A stretch of DNA of 16,468 nt from Bacteriovoracaceae bacterium. GTDB taxonomy: Bacteria; Bdellovibrionota; Bacteriovoracia; Bacteriovoracales; Bacteriovoracaceae. The notes below the pieces were generated by a model, which was not told the DNA's origin, searched no databases, and was given only the letters and a program-made list of their open reading frames with translations. A program made the translations under genes and the position numbers. This document shows positions 7,770 through 15,150 of the stretch, one piece after another. The stretch lies in contig JAKLJM010000009.1 in the NCBI GenBank assembly GCA_023151145.1, forward strand, positions 1-16,468, read 5' to 3'. How positions within the stretch are numbered: position 1 is the stretch's first letter; each line of letters opens with the position of its first letter.

Positions 7770-8753
7770 ATGACATCAAAAAAAATCCTATTGCCCGAAA
7801 CTTTAGAGGGTAAAACTTTATTTGTTGCAGGAGCAGGTGGTTTTGTTCCATCTACGCTATGTGAATTTTATTTAAATAAAGGGGCGAAAGTTATTGGGGT
7901 AGATAATTTTATTACAGGCTCACGCTCTAATATTGATTTATTATCGGCCTATAAAAATTTTGAATTCTATGAAATGAATGTCTTTGAAAAGTTGCCAAAT
8001 TTGAAAGATGAAAAAATAGATTATGTCCTTTCACTAGCTTCTCCTGCATCACCAATCGATTTTGCTAAAATTCCCTTAGAGATTATGCGAGTGAACTCAG
8101 AAGGTACTTTAAAATTATTGGAGCTTGCTAAAGAAAAAAAGGCGAGATTTTTAGAAGCTTCGACTTCTGAAGTTTACGGAGATCCTGAAATTCATCCCCA
8201 GAGAGAAGATTATGTCGGTCATGTTAATCCGATTGGTCCTCGTAGTTGTTATGATGAATCAAAACGATTTGCAGAAGCTATGACAATGAGTTTTCATCAT
8301 CGTTATAATGTCGATACACGCATCGTTCGAATTTTTAATACATATGGGCCAAGAATGCGTCCAAATGATGGGCGTGTTATTCCGAATTTTATTAATCAAG
8401 CTTTAAAAAATGAAGATATCACTGTTTACGGTGATGGGTTACAAACCCGTTCTTATTGTTATGTAACTGATCTAGTGGAAGCGATTCACCGTGTTTTAAT
8501 GAGTGAAGATCCGACTCCTTTTAATTGTGGCAACCCTGATGAGTACACAATTAAAGAAACGGCAGAAATCATCATTAAGGTTTTAGGAAGTAAGTCAAAG
8601 ATTGTTTATTTACCACTTCCAAAAGATGATCCAAAGAGACGTCGACCAGATATAACTAAATTACAATCAGTTTCTGATTTTAAACCGAGTGTCGCTTTTG
8701 AAGACGGTATTAGAACAACTGCAGAGTATTTTAAAAGTCTTATTTCGGAGTAA
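7770..8753 (+). CDS. UDP-glucuronate decarboxylase (UDP-xylose synthase) family NAD-dependent sugar enzyme
   Basis: This 327-residue extended short-chain dehydrogenase/reductase closely follows the UXS family, which converts UDP-glucuronate to UDP-xylose through an NAD-bound 4-keto intermediate. Diagnostic stretches are ASTSEVYGDPEIHPQ (130-144), NPIGPRSCYDESKR with the catalytic Y161-xxx-K165, RIFNTYGPRMRPNDGRV, YGDGLQTRSYCYV, and RRRPDI near the C-terminus. D45 after the second strand fits NAD(H) preference. One oddity is the Rossmann loop G21-A-G-G24-F-V-P27, where the usual third glycine is proline. No signal peptide or membrane segment is present. GAAAGG at 7756-7761 precedes the ATG. 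The gene is 15 bp after the permease and only 3 bp before the glycosyltransferase-like gene, so the three form an operon for a xylose- or glucuronate-derived surface sugar. A related activity (epimerase or dehydratase) is less likely. Confidence 0.9.
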   Translation: MTSKKILLPETLEGKTLFVAGAGGFVPSTLCEFYLNKGAKVIGVDNFITGSRSNIDLLSAYKNFEFYEMNVFEKLPNLKDEKIDYVLSLASPASPIDFAKIPLEIMRVNSEGTLKLLELAKEKKARFLEASTSEVYGDPEIHPQREDYVGHVNPIGPRSCYDESKRFAEAMTMSFHHRYNVDTRIVRIFNTYGPRMRPNDGRVIPNFINQALKNEDITVYGDGLQTRSYCYVTDLVEAIHRVLMSEDPTPFNCGNPDEYTIKETAEIIIKVLGSKSKIVYLPLPKDDPKRRRPDITKLQSVSDFKPSVAFEDGIRTTAEYFKSLISE

Positions 8754-8756
8754 TTC

Positions 8757-9851
8757 ATGAACGTAGCGATTAGTTGTGATAGTTTGTTGGAAAGAAACCA
8801 TGCCAATGAAATCGTGGAAATGATTTGTGAAGCATTTCCTGACTCCATGATCTATTGTCTTGTCCATAGAGAGAAGGCCATTCTTGGTACTATTGAACAA
8901 AGACGAATCGTCTCAACTGGTTTAAGTCGCAAGGTCGTTACGGAAAATGATCTTTATCGTTATCTGCCAATGCTGCCTTCTTTGGTTCAACAAATGGCAC
9001 CTTCTTGCCAGCACAATCTTTTAATAAATATTTCAAGAGGATTTTCTCACGGCTTTAAAAAATGCGATAAAACAAAACAAATTACATATTTATATGAATT
9101 AAGTTTTCAAAAACATTTTGATAAATGGTGGAAAAAACTTTTTCGCGCTTTTATCACTAATAAATTTATCAATGCTTTAAAACAAGTAGATCTATTATTG
9201 GTTTCTAACGAAACATTACAAAAAGACTTAGAAAAACTTGGCATCAAGTCTACGGTGTTAGTTCCACCATTTCGATTAAGTGACTATGCTTTATTTCCAA
9301 AATCAATGTTTAAGCATGATTTTTATACTGTCGATACTCGAGGGTTAACTCTCGCGGAAGTTGATCAGTTAAAAGAATTTTTTATCAACCGTCAGGTTCG
9401 TTTTCAATTTGTAGGCCCTGATTTACATTTAGAAACGCTTAAAAAAGATGGCCCTGAAAATAGATTTTTCGGTGAACGATGCTCTGGTGAGCACGCTCCA
9501 GTGCTCGCGAGTTCTAGAGCCTTTATTAGTTTTGATACGGTCATGTTTCCCAAAATGCCACTGGCCGCAATGGCTGTAGGTCGTCCCATTGTCGTTTTAG
9601 AGACTCAAAAAGAGTCACTTTCAGGAACTGGTGTTCATTATTTAAAAGGTTTCAATCTTAAAGAATTAGGCAGCATTTTAGATCAAATCGATCAGGGGCA
9701 CGACGATTTTTATGGGCAAAAGATTCGCGCGAATGTGATGAAATATCATGACATTAAATTCAAAGCTGCACTTAAAAGAATTTTAGATAAAGAGCTTGGT
9801 TTATCTAATGAACCTTTAAATGCCGATCAATTAATTTCTACTACGCTCTAA
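8757..9851 (+). CDS. GT-B (family 4-like) glycosyltransferase, possibly inactive
   Basis: This 364-residue protein has the layout of GT-B glycosyltransferases. An N-terminal domain (1-about 175) starts with MNVAISCDSLLERNHANEIVE and contains a YRYLPMLP segment typical of family-4 enzymes of polysaccharide clusters. A C-terminal nucleotide-sugar-binding domain (about 185-350) contains FFGERCSGEHAPVLASSRAFISF and the AMAVGRPIVV strand (271-280). In active members the loop before this strand carries the EX7E glutamates that bind the donor; here the corresponding positions are V262 and A270, so donor use may be lost or altered. GGAG lies at 8747-8750, inside the last codons of the upstream gene, and the start is 3 bp after that stop, indicating translational coupling. 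The 3' end overlaps the opposing gene by 21 bp. Family membership is fairly sure; acceptor and donor are unknown. Confidence 0.8.
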   Translation: MNVAISCDSLLERNHANEIVEMICEAFPDSMIYCLVHREKAILGTIEQRRIVSTGLSRKVVTENDLYRYLPMLPSLVQQMAPSCQHNLLINISRGFSHGFKKCDKTKQITYLYELSFQKHFDKWWKKLFRAFITNKFINALKQVDLLLVSNETLQKDLEKLGIKSTVLVPPFRLSDYALFPKSMFKHDFYTVDTRGLTLAEVDQLKEFFINRQVRFQFVGPDLHLETLKKDGPENRFFGERCSGEHAPVLASSRAFISFDTVMFPKMPLAAMAVGRPIVVLETQKESLSGTGVHYLKGFNLKELGSILDQIDQGHDDFYGQKIRANVMKYHDIKFKAALKRILDKELGLSNEPLNADQLISTTL

Positions 9852-11000
9852 ACAAGAGAGTAATTCACTTAAATTTGATCCTGTTGAGTTTTGATAGGGA
9901 CCAAAATGATTGTAGCCTTTTCCGGCTGCTATATGTGGTGTTACACAACGTATATTGGCGTCTTTAAACTTCCCATTAACAATATTGGTTGGATGGGTTG
10001 CCGTTGATTTCGTGGTATTTGTTTGAATGGAAAAAGTTTGAATCATTTTATGTACACCACAAAAGGCATTAAAACTTTGCATCGAGCTTCCAATATGATT
10101 AATCATTTCTCCACGTGCACCCTTTAAATTAACAGTACAAGTTGGATAAATTTCATTCCATGCCCGAAGACAAGATTGGATATTTCCAGAGCTAGTTGGA
10201 GTAAATTGATAAAGACCAATATTTAATTTAGAAGCTTCATCTTGGTAGGGATCTTCATAGAACTTAACTCCCGCAGGTTTGCGGTAATTTGTTGGTGCGT
10301 ACTTATCGGCAATAGCTTGAGATTTTGCGGAGTCTGCAGTGGATAAGGACTCAGTGTAACCTAAACAACTAAACCATGTACTCCATTCTTTGGCCAAGTC
10401 TTCTTTACTTGCTTGATCACCTAAGAGCGCATTTTGTCTAAGGGTATTCATGCGATCAACGAATTGATTAATTTTTAAAATCACAGCACTTGAAGGAATA
10501 TTCTTACCCAGTGTTTGAGTTAGAGTGCTTGAACTCACAGAACAGAGGGGATGACTCATCAGAGAAACAGGAGCGTAACTTTGTTCGTTATTAGATAGGC
10601 CGTAATAACTGGCAATATAACTAACTTTTGAGGGAGTCGTTTCCAACATTCTTTGAACATAAAAACTAATACTCTCTGAGAAGTTGTCGGCTTGGAATTC
10701 ATTTTCTTTGCATGAATCAACAAAATCATCATTTTCTAAAACACGGCTTTTTGTTAATTCATTTCTTCCTTTTATTTCATCAACTTTTTTTCCTGAAAGT
10801 GAAGCAATGTTTTTATATGTATCAATAGGAAGAGGTGATGAAAGATTCTCCGTTGGAGAATTATCGGTAGGTAGAGGTGTTGGCCGAGTTGGTTTTGGCG
10901 TCGGCTTTTTACTTCCCATTGCTTTAGTTGCCAAAGGTGCCATAAGTATAGAGATAAAGACTACAAGCTGGATTGAATTTTTTAATGTTATCTTTTTCAT
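9831..11000 (-). CDS. Exported cysteine-rich protein, possible lysozyme/lytic-transglycosylase-like
   Basis: This 389-residue protein begins with a classical signal peptide (MKK..., hydrophobic core 10-22, cleavage likely after ATKA at 27), followed by a proline/threonine-rich spacer (31-46) like those that tether exported domains. The rest has eight cysteines (97, 153, 212, 277, 288, 314, 352, 383), an even number suited to disulfides in the periplasm or outside. E217-S218 followed by GLYQFTP at 262-268 resembles the Glu-Ser and GLMQ motifs of lytic transglycosylases. The gap between them (about 45 residues) is much longer than the usual 15-20, so this is only a hint. AGGA (complement of 11006-11009) precedes the ATG. 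The gene stands alone, divergent from the RND protein gene, and its last 21 bp overlap the glycosyltransferase gene. Export is well supported; function is not. Confidence 0.8.
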   Translation of the reverse strand: MKKITLKNSIQLVVFISILMAPLATKAMGSKKPTPKPTRPTPLPTDNSPTENLSSPLPIDTYKNIASLSGKKVDEIKGRNELTKSRVLENDDFVDSCKENEFQADNFSESISFYVQRMLETTPSKVSYIASYYGLSNNEQSYAPVSLMSHPLCSVSSSTLTQTLGKNIPSSAVILKINQFVDRMNTLRQNALLGDQASKEDLAKEWSTWFSCLGYTESLSTADSAKSQAIADKYAPTNYRKPAGVKFYEDPYQDEASKLNIGLYQFTPTSSGNIQSCLRAWNEIYPTCTVNLKGARGEMINHIGSSMQSFNAFCGVHKMIQTFSIQTNTTKSTATHPTNIVNGKFKDANIRCVTPHIAAGKGYNHFGPYQNSTGSNLSELLSCLERSRN

Positions 11001-11165
11001 AGTTATCCTAACGGTAAAAATGCGTCGGGATATTAGAGAAAAAACAAGAACTTCTTTTGTCGGGTATTGGCGTTTAGGCTTTAATTGAGCAAGTAATGAA
11101 TATCAGCTAGGCAAGGATCAGACATTTTCATAAAATAATATTAAACTTATAACCAAAAGCGATTT
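11001..11165. other. Divergent intergenic region
   Basis: This 165-bp spacer separates the exported protein (minus) from the RND-type protein (plus) and must hold both promoters. AT-rich hexamers such as TAAAAT (11131-11136) on the plus strand and TAATAT on the minus strand near 11030 could serve as -10 elements, but no convincing -35 partner was found. GTCGGG occurs twice (11024-11029 and 11059-11064) without a clear role. No small gene is seen. Confidence 0.4.
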
Positions 11166-13247
11166 ATGAAAATTCAACAAAAGCTCATGCTTGTTCTTCT
11201 TTCAATCTTTGGACTGGGCTCACTTATCGCTACTCTTGATTTGAAACAAAAAAATCCTGAAACCATTTTTTTAACGACGAGTTCACTGGATGAATATCAA
11301 TCTTTTAAAAACCTCGTTCCAGAAAAACAGACTTTGGTTTTAAAAAAAATGATTCCAGCAACGATTAAGACAGTTAGTGACAGGGAAAAATTTCTTAATA
11401 ATTTTTATCGTGAATTAGAAATATTAAGCGAAAAGTGCCAAGATACATGTGAAGTGATAACTGAAAGAGGATTAAATAAAAAAAATAAAACACATGAGGA
11501 GTTACAAAAAAATTTTGATGACTCACTCGTTCTAGAGTCAAAAGATTTTATAGCGGCTATCTTTATAGATGACTTTGAAGTTCAACAAAAAGTCATTCTC
11601 CATTCTGCACATAAGAAAGACTATTGGCATCCAGATACCACCAAATGGGCAGGTATATCTTATACTAATTATTTATTAGATCGTTATTCAGAGGCAATTC
11701 AAAAGACACTATTTCCGGCCATGTTTATCTTAGGTTTTCTTATCACCTTTTTCTTTATTAATAATTTAGCTGAAGCACTCATTCTTTATTTACCTTGCCT
11801 TTATACCGCAGGTTTTTCTCTCTTGGTTTTAAAACGATTAGATGGCCATATGAATATGGTTACGAGCATTATTCCATTGGTTGTTTTTACCATCTCTCTT
11901 TCTCTCAGTTATCATATTTTTTATTCTATAAAAGAGTATAAAACGGTTAAGAATTTTCTGATTCATAAATGGAAGCCGATTTTTTTGATGATGTTTACTA
12001 CGTACGTAGGTTTTTTAAGTTTAATAGTGGCCGAAATTTCTGTTATTCAAAAATTTGGAATGATTGCCGCTCATGTCATTCTTTTTGCCACCTTCTTTAT
12101 TTTGTATTGGTATAAAATTGTTGAAGAAAAATTAAGTACTAGTAAAAATGAAGGCAGGGTCTTGGTCTTTAAAAATGCCTTTAATAAATCACTTCCAATG
12201 ACTGGAATCGTCTTTGTTATTTTACTTTCGATCTTATCGGCCATTTATCTTCCTAGAATGTTACCAATCATAACTGATGCCACCTTATACTTTCCCAAAT
12301 CTTCTCACTTTCGAGAGGATATAGTCGCTGTGACAAAAACAGTTTCAGGTATGCCCATTGCGGACATCGTGATTCATCGAGAGCGTGAATTTGATGCAGA
12401 TGAAATCTCCAGTATGTTATCGTTAGAAAACAAATTGAAAAAACTTTCACTTTCTCAGCAATATAAACTTTTATCAAATAATCAATTGCTTTTAATGGCC
12501 AATAACAAATACTCAGGAGAGTCAACTCTTCCAAGTAGTATGGTTGCCTATTTAGCTTTAAGAAGCCAGCTTCCCTTTTCTTTGCAGGAAAGCTATCCAG
12601 TAGAAAAAAAATATAGACTGACACTCTTAGGAGAGCCTCTAAATGTCAAAGAATATTTATCTGATCTAGAAAAAATCGAGTTGTTTTTTAAGAATGAAAA
12701 AATTCAATATACGATAAATGGAATGCATCATAATTTAATGACCTCGCAAAATGCCATGATTGACGTGCTATTTAATAGTTTCCTATCAAGTGCTTTTGTG
12801 GTTTTTTTATTCTCTGCACTTTATCTGAGATCAGCTAAATTTATTATTTCTTTCATCATCGTCAATTCAGTTCCCATTTTTTTATCGTTTATTTTTATGA
12901 AAGTGACGAATTTTTCTATAAATATTGCCACTGTGATGACTTTTTCTATTGCATTAGGTTTATTGGGAGATAGTAGTTTTCATATCATTCATGCTAATCA
13001 GCATCCCTTTAAAAGCTATCATGATTATTTGATGGCCGTTTTAATGCCGGTATTGATATCGGGGCTTTTGCTCTTTTTATGTTTTGTTATTTTTGTGGCG
13101 AACGACTTTTTACCAATTCGTGAGTTTGGTGGAATAATGGCTTTTATTCTTTGCATGGGAACATTATCAGATCTTTATATTTTACCGAGATTAATTTATG
13201 GTAATACAAATCATCGCGAGAGCTATGAAAGATTAATAAAAAGATAG
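11166..13247 (+). CDS. RND-superfamily (MMPL-type) membrane transporter
   Basis: This 693-residue inner-membrane protein has the two-fold layout of the RND/MMPL superfamily. Helix 1 (about 5-24) precedes a periplasmic domain (25-180). A block of five helices (about 181-316) follows, then helix 7 (345-363), a second periplasmic domain (364-530) and a second block of five helices (about 533-680). The second block contains IALGLLGDSSFHIIHANQ, matching the GxxxDxxxH signature that relays protons in helix 10 of the family; the first block has the weaker SLSLSYHIFYSI counterpart. It is shorter than typical members (750-1000). Such proteins export lipids, hopanoids or other amphiphiles; the substrate here is unknown. 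No adaptor or outer-membrane channel gene adjoins it. The Shine-Dalgarno is poor (AAAAGC before ATG), yet the start fits the helix. It ends at a strong terminator. Confidence 0.85.
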   Translation: MKIQQKLMLVLLSIFGLGSLIATLDLKQKNPETIFLTTSSLDEYQSFKNLVPEKQTLVLKKMIPATIKTVSDREKFLNNFYRELEILSEKCQDTCEVITERGLNKKNKTHEELQKNFDDSLVLESKDFIAAIFIDDFEVQQKVILHSAHKKDYWHPDTTKWAGISYTNYLLDRYSEAIQKTLFPAMFILGFLITFFFINNLAEALILYLPCLYTAGFSLLVLKRLDGHMNMVTSIIPLVVFTISLSLSYHIFYSIKEYKTVKNFLIHKWKPIFLMMFTTYVGFLSLIVAEISVIQKFGMIAAHVILFATFFILYWYKIVEEKLSTSKNEGRVLVFKNAFNKSLPMTGIVFVILLSILSAIYLPRMLPIITDATLYFPKSSHFREDIVAVTKTVSGMPIADIVIHREREFDADEISSMLSLENKLKKLSLSQQYKLLSNNQLLLMANNKYSGESTLPSSMVAYLALRSQLPFSLQESYPVEKKYRLTLLGEPLNVKEYLSDLEKIELFFKNEKIQYTINGMHHNLMTSQNAMIDVLFNSFLSSAFVVFLFSALYLRSAKFIISFIIVNSVPIFLSFIFMKVTNFSINIATVMTFSIALGLLGDSSFHIIHANQHPFKSYHDYLMAVLMPVLISGLLLFLCFVIFVANDFLPIREFGGIMAFILCMGTLSDLYILPRLIYGNTNHRESYERLIKR

Positions 13248-13259
13248 TGAATTATTTGG

Positions 13260-13291
13260 AGAGGGAAGAATGATTCTTCCCTCTATTTTTT
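13260..13291. terminator. Strong bidirectional intrinsic terminator
   Basis: A perfect 11-bp stem (AGAGGGAAGAA / TTCTTCCCTCT) with a TGA loop occupies 13260-13284 and is followed on the plus strand by ATTTTTTA. On the minus strand the hairpin is followed by CCAAATAATTC, a weaker tail. It separates the RND-type gene (stop 13247) from the convergent five-gene operon (stop at 13293) and should end both. Confidence 0.9.
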
Positions 13292-13292
13292 A

Positions 13293-13922
13293 CTAAAACT
13301 CAGCAACAAATCCAGCCCCTGCTAACGCCGCTATTCCAAGCATCATGATAGGACGGTGTAACTTACCTACACCTGTTGGATTATGACCTCTTTTGTAATC
13401 ATTATGTGCCTTAAGTGCAAAGAGTGGTCCAATGATCATCGCTGGCATATGGATAAACGCCAATCTTTTGTGCCATTTGATTTGCTCTGTATCTTCCATC
13501 GACTGAGCTTTTGGAGCTGTGATTCCAAAATAAGCAGTCGTAAAATAACTTGCTAGCGTCACACCGGCCGTGATGAGATGCAGATTAAAATTATCAGCAT
13601 CACTTGCATCCATGCGACCACCTCGAGTACTTCGATCATCATCTACATTTTTTTTAGCGATAAATGCAGTGGCAAAACTTGCAACGGCCAGTGCTAGAGT
13701 GGCGTGGGCAGCATGGCGATGAGCTTTTAGGTGATGGATTCTTTTGTTGTTTAATTCTTCACTGTAGTCCTTATCGGCAATTCTAAGATCAAAAAATGAA
13801 ACTTTTTCACTGTACATTTGTAGGGGATCATTAGTTGCCAAGCCTTCAGCGTGTGTAGTGGTTGTAAGAGTTGTCATGCTTAAAAAAAGACAAAGCAATT
13901 TTTTCAAAAACTGTTTTTTCAT
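13293..13922 (-). CDS. Histidine-rich four-helix membrane protein, cytochrome b561-like
   Basis: This 209-residue protein has a signal-peptide-like N-terminus (1-25, ending THA) and four further hydrophobic segments at about 72-89, 115-135, 154-172 and 190-207. Histidines cluster at the helix ends: 63, 64, 68, 70 and 73 before the first, 115 at the start of the second, 151 and 158 around the third, 173 and 180 after it, and 189 before the fourth. Paired histidines in a four-helix membrane bundle are how b561-type cytochromes hold two haems and pass electrons across a membrane. The identification rests on this pattern, not on a recognised motif. It is the last gene of the operon, 36 bp after the YceI-like gene; AAGGAG (complement of 13932-13937) precedes the ATG. 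In E. coli the YceI gene also neighbours a b561 gene (yceJ), which supports the reading. It could instead be an unrelated membrane family. Confidence 0.75.
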   Translation of the reverse strand: MKKQFLKKLLCLFLSMTTLTTTTHAEGLATNDPLQMYSEKVSFFDLRIADKDYSEELNNKRIHHLKAHRHAAHATLALAVASFATAFIAKKNVDDDRSTRGGRMDASDADNFNLHLITAGVTLASYFTTAYFGITAPKAQSMEDTEQIKWHKRLAFIHMPAMIIGPLFALKAHNDYKRGHNPTGVGKLHRPIMMLGIAALAGAGFVAEF

Positions 13923-13958
13923 TAATGTTTTCTCCTTAAAACTATAGTGAGCTTGATT

Positions 13959-14546
13959 TTATTTTAAATTAATCACACCTTCAATTCTTATTTTTTCCTC
14001 AAGTTTTGCGATGGCAATACTTGGGTCAGTGATTCCAGCATCTTTGAAAGAAAAATGTCCATTTAGGATAATTTGAAAGCCTTCATTTGTTTTGATGACT
14101 GAGTAAGTTAAAGGAATAAGGATTTCTTTTTTGTTAGCGATCATTTTTATGCTTGTTTCTTGTTTTTCTCCTATTTGAAGTTTTATAGGAGCTATTGCCT
14201 CGGCGATAATTTTTTTAGATTCATTTTCGGCCAGGCATTTTGTGTGTAATTTTTCATTTCGTGAAGAGTTATCAGTGTCTAAGCTAATGGTGAGAATCGT
14301 GAGAGAAATTGATTGAAGTGTTTGAGTTTTCTGGTCGAAGTCATAGGATAATTCAAAATTTTTAGCATATCCGTCAAAGTCAGTGGAGACGAAACCAAAT
14401 TTAGTTGATGTTCCCGTGAATTTTAAATAAGGAGTTGATTTTTTCGCTTCATCAAAATTGTTGCGTTCGAATTTTTCACTGACTGTTTTTGCTTGAACAG
14501 AAAATGAAACAAAAATGATCAAAATGAGTGATTTAAAAACGTTCAT
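13959..14546 (-). CDS. YceI-like periplasmic polyisoprenoid/lipid-binding protein
   Basis: This 195-residue exported protein has a signal peptide (1-19, cleavage after VQA). Its body resembles the YceI lipocalin-like barrel: an early YLKFTGTSTKFGFVSTDFDGYAK segment (40-62), alternating strands (SISLTILTISLDTD), then NSSRNEKLH at 93-101, which corresponds to the family's N-x-x-RD-xx-L segment. Length matches the family (about 190). YceI proteins bind long isoprenoid chains, such as quinone-like lipids, inside the barrel in the periplasm. Sequence similarity is moderate and the usual Arg-Asp is Arg-Asn. The gene lies 8 bp after the methyltransferase-like gene and its ribosome site overlaps that gene's stop codon. 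Downstream comes the b561-like gene. The setting suggests it carries the lipid made by the upstream enzymes. Confidence 0.75.
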   Translation of the reverse strand: MNVFKSLILIIFVSFSVQAKTVSEKFERNNFDEAKKSTPYLKFTGTSTKFGFVSTDFDGYAKNFELSYDFDQKTQTLQSISLTILTISLDTDNSSRNEKLHTKCLAENESKKIIAEAIAPIKLQIGEKQETSIKMIANKKEILIPLTYSVIKTNEGFQIILNGHFSFKDAGITDPSIAIAKLEEKIRIEGVINLK

Positions 14547-14551
14547 ATATT

Positions 14552-14557
14552 CTCCTA
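14552..14557 (-). promoter_or_regulatory. Ribosome site of the YceI-like gene overlapping the upstream stop codon
   Basis: On the minus strand TAGGAG merges the methyltransferase stop (TAG, complement of 14555-14557) with the Shine-Dalgarno AGGAG (complement of 14552-14556), five bases before ATG. A ribosome finishing the first gene is placed to start the second, so the two products are probably translationally coupled. Confidence 0.75.
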
Positions 14558-15130
14558 ATAAATAAAAGGAATTAGTTTTTTTTTGTTTTTCATTTCTTGA
14601 TTGTAATCTGGATTTGTCTCAAGTTCGCTTTCTTCTAGTTTTATTCTCTTAGATAAAATCCATAAATTTCCAAGTGAAAAGAAAAGGGCAGTAAAATAAC
14701 ACCCTAAAAGAATGGGAATAAAGAGCAGTTCTAAAATAACTGCTAAATAATTTGGATGTCTAATGATCTTATATAAGCCTTCCTTGATGATTGGTCGGGG
14801 AGAGAGGCCATAAATTTTAATTGTCCATAATTCTCTCAGTAGAGAAATTGTATGAAAACGAATAAGCATGGCGATTATCAAAATAATAAAAGCAAAGGTT
14901 GCAAGCTCTCCATTTATGAGCTTTCCGTGCCACAGACTTTCACCAATCAATGCAATAAACCACAGGGAGTGAAAAGCACGCATTCTAAAGGAGTCATCAG
15001 GGTCAATTTCGATGGCATCAAAATTTTCTATTAAAAAGCGTTCATTCGTTTTATTTAAGACTAATTCTGATAAGCGCTGAATTAGATAAAAAAGAATGAT
15101 GCCAAAGATATATTGCTTTTCATTGCTCAT
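14555..15130 (-). CDS. Isoprenylcysteine carboxyl methyltransferase (ICMT)-like integral membrane methyltransferase
   Basis: This 191-residue protein has about five hydrophobic helices (7-19, 52-68, 75-95, 127-143 and 145-160). It has the ICMT-family core RHPNYLAVILE at 124-134, where the histidine, the asparagine-tyrosine pair and the glutamate bind S-adenosylmethionine, and a late acidic LEESELE segment (170-176). Bacterial members next to type III polyketide synthases (SrsB, BpsB) O-methylate alkylresorcinols or alkylpyrones, and the same role is inferred here because the PKS gene lies 20 bp upstream. The enzyme would act in the inner membrane, where the lipid product partitions. AGGA (complement of 15136-15139) precedes the ATG. 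Family assignment is good; substrate is inference from context. Confidence 0.88.
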   Translation of the reverse strand: MSNEKQYIFGIILFYLIQRLSELVLNKTNERFLIENFDAIEIDPDDSFRMRAFHSLWFIALIGESLWHGKLINGELATFAFIILIIAMLIRFHTISLLRELWTIKIYGLSPRPIIKEGLYKIIRHPNYLAVILELLFIPILLGCYFTALFFSLGNLWILSKRIKLEESELETNPDYNQEMKNKKKLIPFIY

Positions 15131-15150
15131 ACATTTCCTATAAATATATT

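Noticed and set aside
9846..9859. CTCT...AGAG inverted repeat as a terminator between the glycosyltransferase and the exported protein
   Set aside because: The stem is only 4-5 bp, lies partly in coding sequence and has no T tract.
11024..11064. GTCGGG direct repeat in the divergent region as an operator
   Set aside because: Six bases with 35-bp spacing, not aligned with any promoter element I could define; chance is a fair explanation.
10684..11088. A 134-codon open frame on the plus strand
   Set aside because: It is antisense to the signal peptide and proline-rich part of the exported protein, has no ribosome site, and encodes a low-complexity mix with no recognisable domain.
12268..12624. 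A 118-codon open frame on the minus strand
   Set aside because: It lies wholly antisense within the RND-type gene, whose own frame shows clear family features.
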